Shown: positions 5,333 to 8,153 of the stretch, piece after piece | How positions within the stretch are numbered: position 1 is the stretch's first letter | Layout: the number at the start of each line of letters is the position of its first letter | Source of the DNA: Euryarchaeota archaeon UBA52 | Lineage (GTDB): Archaea; Thermoplasmatota; Poseidoniia; Poseidoniales; Thalassarchaeaceae | Reading direction: 5' to 3' | DNA length: 8,153 nucleotides | Assembly: GCA_002505455.1 (NCBI GenBank) | Contig: DAVB01000008.1 | Coordinates: forward strand, 1-8,153 | Position numbers and translations under genes: made by a program | The notes under the pieces: model-generated | Told to the model about the DNA's origin: nothing | Databases searched by the model: none | Seen by the model: the letters and a program-made list of their open reading frames with translations, nothing else

Positions 5333-7852
5333 ATGAATGAAATGACCCGCGATAAGATTCTAGCTTCCACAGCGGTTTTGATGTTGATTTTTGTCACTGC
5401 TTCCCAAATGGTTGGAAGCGTAGAATTGGAAGAAGAGCGTGGTACGTCTCGATTTACCTCATCTGATACGGGCTCGCCGATTCAGTATACGAGTTCACAC
5501 ACGGTCGTGAGTATTGGGCCGTCATCCAGAACTGCCGTGTTGGAGATGCCGGGAGGGCACGATTATTCTCGGCCATTGCCTCTTGTAGTTGCTTTGCACG
5601 GATTCAGCAACAGCGGTCAAGAGGTAACGTACAACATGGGGCTAACAGATAGTATACACAACAACGAGCATCTGCTCCTCAGGCCGGATGGCACGCAGCA
5701 CTCAGGATGGGGGAATCCGAGATTCTGGAATGCCACCGATGCGTGCTGCAACGAAGGGTTTCTCTGGGGGCCTACGCATTCTGATGATGTCAATTGGCTA
5801 GAGGATATCGTGTCCGACGCGGTGTTGAACTATGGAGCTGACCCGGAGGGAGTCATATTCATGGGATTCTCCAATGGGGGCTTCATGTCGCACAGGATGG
5901 CTTGCGACAGGGGATCCCTGATGAAGGCGATTGTAGCGTTGAATGGCGTTACGTGGAACGATTTCAGCATGTGTCCGAATACTGGGACCCCTGATATCCT
6001 TCATGTCCATGCAACAGATGATGGTACGATTGAATACGAGGGTGGCAACAACAACGGAAATCCTTTCCCTGGCGCGAATACCACTCTCGCGAACTGGGCT
6101 TTGAGAAAGGGCTGTGATCTCCAGAGGGCGCCAGTCGGAACCTTGGATTTGGTGTATTCACTATCTGGGGATGAAACCGATAAATTCGACTATGTTAACT
6201 GCAATTCCGGCGAGCGCCTGTCTCATTGGAGAATCAACGATGGGGTACACAACGACATGCCTTTCGATGGGGCGGATGTTTGGGCTGACGAGGCGTTTGG
6301 GTGGGCCATTCAAGGATTCGTCAGAGACTCTGATGGTGATGGCTATCGAGACGATGTGGATGCGTTCGTTTACAACCCTGACGAGTGGCTGGATTCCGAC
6401 GGGGACGGGGTTGGTCACAACACGGACGCGTGCGATGACGACCCTTCTGCTTGGAGCGACAGTGACGGAGATGGTTACTGCGGAGTAGCGGATGCTTTCC
6501 CAAACGATCCGAATGAGTGGGCCGACACCGACGGGGACGGGGTTGGAGACAATGGAGATGCTTTCCCGGATGACCCGGGCGATTGGGCCGACACCGACGG
6601 GGACGGGGTCGGGGATAATGCGGATGCTTTCCCATCTTGGCCGGGTGAATGGGCCGACACCGACGGGGACGGTATAGGAGACAACGGTGATGCGTTCCCA
6701 GAGGATCCCAATGAGACTCTCGACTCGGATGGGGACGGGGTTGGAAATAATGGAGACGCATTTCCAGGCGACCCCGCAGAGACGGCCGACACCGACGGGG
6801 ACGGGATAGGAGACAATGCGGATGTATTTCCAAATGACTCCTCTGAATGGCTTGACAAGGACAATGATGGAGTAGGAAACAACGGAGATGTGTTCCCGAA
6901 TGACCCCAATGAGTGGTCAGACGGCGATGGGGATGGCGTTGGGGATAATGCGGACGCGTTCCCTAGCGATCCATCCGAGACGGCCGATACCGACGGGGAC
7001 GGAATAGGAGACAACGCGGACGCGTTCCCTAGCGATCCATCCGAGACGGCTGATTTTGATGGTGATGGCGTAGGAAACAACGCGGACGCGTTCCCTAGCG
7101 ATCCATCCGAGACGGCCGATACCGACGGGGATGGAGCGGGTGACAATTTCGATGCTTTCCCGGATGATCCTAGTGAGACCCTCGACTCGGACGGGGATGG
7201 GGTCGGGAATAACGCGGATGCTTTCCCGTACCTCATTACAGAATCTGTCGACTCGGACGGGGATGGGGTCGGGGACAACTCAGATGCTTTCCCGGATGAC
7301 CCATCTGAGTCTTTGGATTCTGACGGAGATGGGGTCGGGGATAACGCGGATGCTTTCCCCAGATGGGAAGGAGAGACTACAGATACAGATAGAGATGGGG
7401 TCGGGGACAACTCAGATGCTTTCCCGGATGATCCATTTGAGTCAACCGATTCAGATGGAGATGGGGTTGGGGACAACGCGGACGTCAGACCTTATGACAA
7501 GAGTATCCAATCTGAAAGCGATTTGGAGTCTTTCCCATTCATCACGCTCGTCGCGGCGGGAATTGTTTCGATATTTGCACTGGTGATTTTCCAGCAGAAA
7601 GTCCTGAATAAACCCTCAAAATCTAGTAAAGGTGGCAAGAAAGGCGTGAAGAAGCGTGCTGGTCAGAAGGGAGATAGGGGCAAAAAAAGGCTATTTTCCA
7701 AAGATGAGATAGCCGATAGGGCCGCTGCCGTGGATTGGGCGAGGGATGCCTTGGAAGACGGTGATTCTGAGGAGTCAATTTCAACGCAACTGCAGGCTAC
7801 TGGTTGGTCTGCGCCGCAATCGAAAGCGATAATTAGACTTTCAAAGAAATGA
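5333..7852 (+). CDS. Surface-anchored PHB-depolymerase/feruloyl-esterase-like hydrolase with 18 Asp-rich Ca-binding repeats
   Basis: This 839-residue protein is modular. Residues 1-29 are a signal peptide or signal anchor (hydrophobic 9-22). Residues 65-330 form an alpha/beta hydrolase of the LpqC/PHB-depolymerase-esterase type (COG3509). Its visible parts are the oxyanion segment ALHG (87-90), WNATDACCNEG (132-142), DDVNWL, the nucleophile elbow GFSNG with S180, HATDD with D230 as probable acid, and VHND with H306 as probable base; six cysteines suggest disulfides. Residues 332-727 are 18 consecutive 22-residue repeats of the form DxDGDGxGDNxDAFPxDPxE, calcium-binding and thrombospondin type-3-like, probably a stiff stalk. 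Residues 735-754 are a membrane helix, 755-787 a Lys/Arg-rich cytoplasmic stretch, and 788-839 a small helical module (WARDALEDG ... LQATGWS). The topology is therefore outside hydrolase, stalk, membrane, inside tail. The likely substrate is an extracellular polyester or a plant/algal ester; which one cannot be told. The gene stands alone. Confidence 0.9.
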   Translation: MNEMTRDKILASTAVLMLIFVTASQMVGSVELEEERGTSRFTSSDTGSPIQYTSSHTVVSIGPSSRTAVLEMPGGHDYSRPLPLVVALHGFSNSGQEVTYNMGLTDSIHNNEHLLLRPDGTQHSGWGNPRFWNATDACCNEGFLWGPTHSDDVNWLEDIVSDAVLNYGADPEGVIFMGFSNGGFMSHRMACDRGSLMKAIVALNGVTWNDFSMCPNTGTPDILHVHATDDGTIEYEGGNNNGNPFPGANTTLANWALRKGCDLQRAPVGTLDLVYSLSGDETDKFDYVNCNSGERLSHWRINDGVHNDMPFDGADVWADEAFGWAIQGFVRDSDGDGYRDDVDAFVYNPDEWLDSDGDGVGHNTDACDDDPSAWSDSDGDGYCGVADAFPNDPNEWADTDGDGVGDNGDAFPDDPGDWADTDGDGVGDNADAFPSWPGEWADTDGDGIGDNGDAFPEDPNETLDSDGDGVGNNGDAFPGDPAETADTDGDGIGDNADVFPNDSSEWLDKDNDGVGNNGDVFPNDPNEWSDGDGDGVGDNADAFPSDPSETADTDGDGIGDNADAFPSDPSETADFDGDGVGNNADAFPSDPSETADTDGDGAGDNFDAFPDDPSETLDSDGDGVGNNADAFPYLITESVDSDGDGVGDNSDAFPDDPSESLDSDGDGVGDNADAFPRWEGETTDTDRDGVGDNSDAFPDDPFESTDSDGDGVGDNADVRPYDKSIQSESDLESFPFITLVAAGIVSIFALVIFQQKVLNKPSKSSKGGKKGVKKRAGQKGDRGKKRLFSKDEIADRAAAVDWARDALEDGDSEESISTQLQATGWSAPQSKAIIRLSKK
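6326..7513 (+). repeat. 18 tandem 66-bp units encoding 22-aa Asp-rich repeats
   Basis: The repeat period is exactly 66 bp (22 codons) for all 18 units, with no insertion or deletion across 1188 bases. Most units read D-S/T-D-G-D-G-V/I-G-D/N-N-x-D-A-F-P followed by a variable spacer ending in E-W/T/S. Units 1-3, 9 and 18 are the most divergent. Three adjacent units (10-12) share an identical 35-base stretch at 6950-6984, 7016-7050 and 7082-7116, a sign of recent unit duplication or gene conversion. Confidence 0.95.
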
Positions 7853-7862
7853 TCATGAGTGC

Positions 7863-7870
7863 TTATATGA
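7863..7870 (+). promoter_or_regulatory. TATA-like box for the small membrane protein
   Basis: TTATATGA at 7863-7870 lies just after the hydrolase stop. A transcript starting about 25 bases downstream (near 7890) would have a leader of about 35 bases carrying the GAGG at 7914-7917. This also argues against the upstream in-frame TTG at 7871 being the start. Confidence 0.38.
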
Positions 7871-7913
7871 TTGGAACACGATGTTAATATCCTACATCGT
7901 TTAGTCAATTTCA

Positions 7914-7917
7914 GAGG
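7914..7917 (+). promoter_or_regulatory. Ribosome-binding site favouring TTG 7925
   Basis: GAGG at 7914-7917 ends 7 bases before TTG 7925 and 16 bases before ATG 7934. The spacing favours the TTG and adds three residues (MNG) in front of the ATG-initiated form. Confidence 0.4.
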
Positions 7918-7924
7918 CGTTACA

Positions 7925-8092
7925 TTGAATGGAATGATATCAAAATTGGGTTTAGCAGCGAGTGCGATTTCGATCTTAGGATCGGTTTACGTCTATTTCG
8001 TACAAGCAGATGAGATGCTTGGAATTTTTGTGGGTCTTTGGGCGCCCACTCTGATCTTGTTTTCTCAGGAAATTGAGAAATTGATGGAGTAA
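7925..8092 (+). CDS. Small two-helix membrane protein, hypothetical
   Basis: From TTG 7925 this gives 55 residues; from ATG 7934, 52. It contains two hydrophobic segments, KLGLAASAISILGSVYVYFV and MLGIFVGLWAPTLILF, separated by a short acidic turn (QADE), and ends in an acidic helix (SQEIEKLME). The pattern is that of a small helical hairpin inserted in the cytoplasmic membrane. I do not recognise a family. The frame can be opened further to TTG 7871, but the added residues are polar and lie inside the probable untranslated leader. The stop codon is one base from the CCA end of the convergent tRNA-Arg. It may be an individual gene or a poorly conserved one; membrane character and a plausible promoter and ribosome-binding site support it. 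Confidence 0.62.
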   Translation: MNGMISKLGLAASAISILGSVYVYFVQADEMLGIFVGLWAPTLILFSQEIEKLME

Positions 8093-8093
8093 T

Positions 8094-8153
8094 TGGCGGA
8101 CCCACCGCGATTCGAACACGGGTTACAAGCTCCGCAAGCTCATGTGATATCCA
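8094..8153 (-). tRNA. tRNA-Arg(GCG), 5' part beyond the window
   Basis: On the minus strand the 3' two thirds of a tRNA is visible. The D-loop GG is at 8152-8151. The anticodon stem is TGAGC/GCTTG (8142-8138, 8130-8126) with loop TTGCGGA (8137-8131) and anticodon GCG at 8135-8133, followed by G37 as usual for CGN readers. A 4-base variable loop (TAAC), T-stem CCGTG/CGCGG around TTCGAAT, acceptor strand TGGGTCC, discriminator G and an encoded CCA (8096-8094) complete it. No intron is seen at 37/38. The anticodon stem includes two G-U pairs. Acceptor 5' strand and D-stem 5' half lie beyond 8153; the acceptor should read GGACCCA. Confidence 0.87.

Noticed and set aside
6475..7476. Long 333-codon minus-strand frame rich in Ser-Pro repeats, and plus-strand frames in other phases
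   Set aside because: Because the unit is 66 bp (a multiple of three), all frames repeat and stay open. The products are low-complexity mirrors of the Asp-rich repeats.
6326..7513. CRISPR array or non-coding satellite
   Set aside because: Regular 66-bp periodicity is fully explained by 22-codon protein repeats; there is no alternation of invariant repeat and unique spacer.
7871..7924. Longer start (TTG 7871) for the small membrane protein
   Set aside because: It overlaps the likely leader just after the TATA-like box, has no ribosome-binding site and adds unremarkable polar residues.
8126..8142. Alternative tRNA anticodon stem GAGCT/AGCTT
   Set aside because: It leaves a 5-base loop. The shifted stem TGAGC/GCTTG gives a standard 7-base loop with T33 and anticodon GCG.

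Overview
The window looks like a piece of a marine Euryarchaeota genome, most likely Candidatus Poseidoniales (Marine Group II, Thermoplasmatota) or a close relative. The reasons are a PAC2-family archaeal proteasome-assembly chaperone, TATA-like boxes placed for leaderless transcripts, a tRNA with an encoded CCA end, and a very large membrane-anchored surface protein built on Asp-rich calcium-binding repeats. Bacterial-looking genes (NfuA, photolyase, 4HBT thioesterase) sit among them, as is common in that group. This placement is inference from gene content; no marker gene in the window proves it.

Layout. Positions 1-1602 (minus) hold an open, window-truncated gene that encodes a class II-like photolyase continuing without a stop into the FAD/NAD(P)-binding Rossmann start of a renalase-like amine-oxidase-family oxidoreductase. 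A 198-base divergent spacer follows. Positions 1801-2367 (plus) encode a two-domain NfuA Fe-S carrier. It converges, 8 bases apart, on a PAC2-family protein (3146-2376, minus). Divergent from that is a two-gene plus-strand unit (3255-3794 and 3791-4189): an unrecognised 179-aa protein whose stop overlaps the GTG start of a pentapeptide-repeat protein. The unit meets a minus-strand pair end to end at a small stem-loop. That pair is a four-helix membrane protein (5191-4682) followed by a 4HBT-fold acyl-CoA thioesterase (4655-4206).

Positions 5333-7852 (plus) encode an 839-aa cell-surface protein. Its parts are an N-terminal export signal, a PHB-depolymerase/feruloyl-esterase-like hydrolase domain, 18 gap-free 22-residue Asp-rich repeats, one membrane helix, a Lys-rich stretch and a small helical cytoplasmic module. 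A small two-helix membrane protein follows, and its stop codon lies one base from the CCA end of a minus-strand tRNA-Arg(GCG) that runs off the window.

How the genes relate. There is no single large operon; gene direction switches repeatedly. The clearest functional units are the photolyase-oxidoreductase fusion (light-driven DNA repair plus a predicted flavin oxidoreductase), the GTGA-coupled pair, the membrane protein/thioesterase pair, and the stand-alone surface hydrolase, which probably acts on polymers or esters outside the cell. The fusion and the repeat architecture of the surface hydrolase are the two most notable items.
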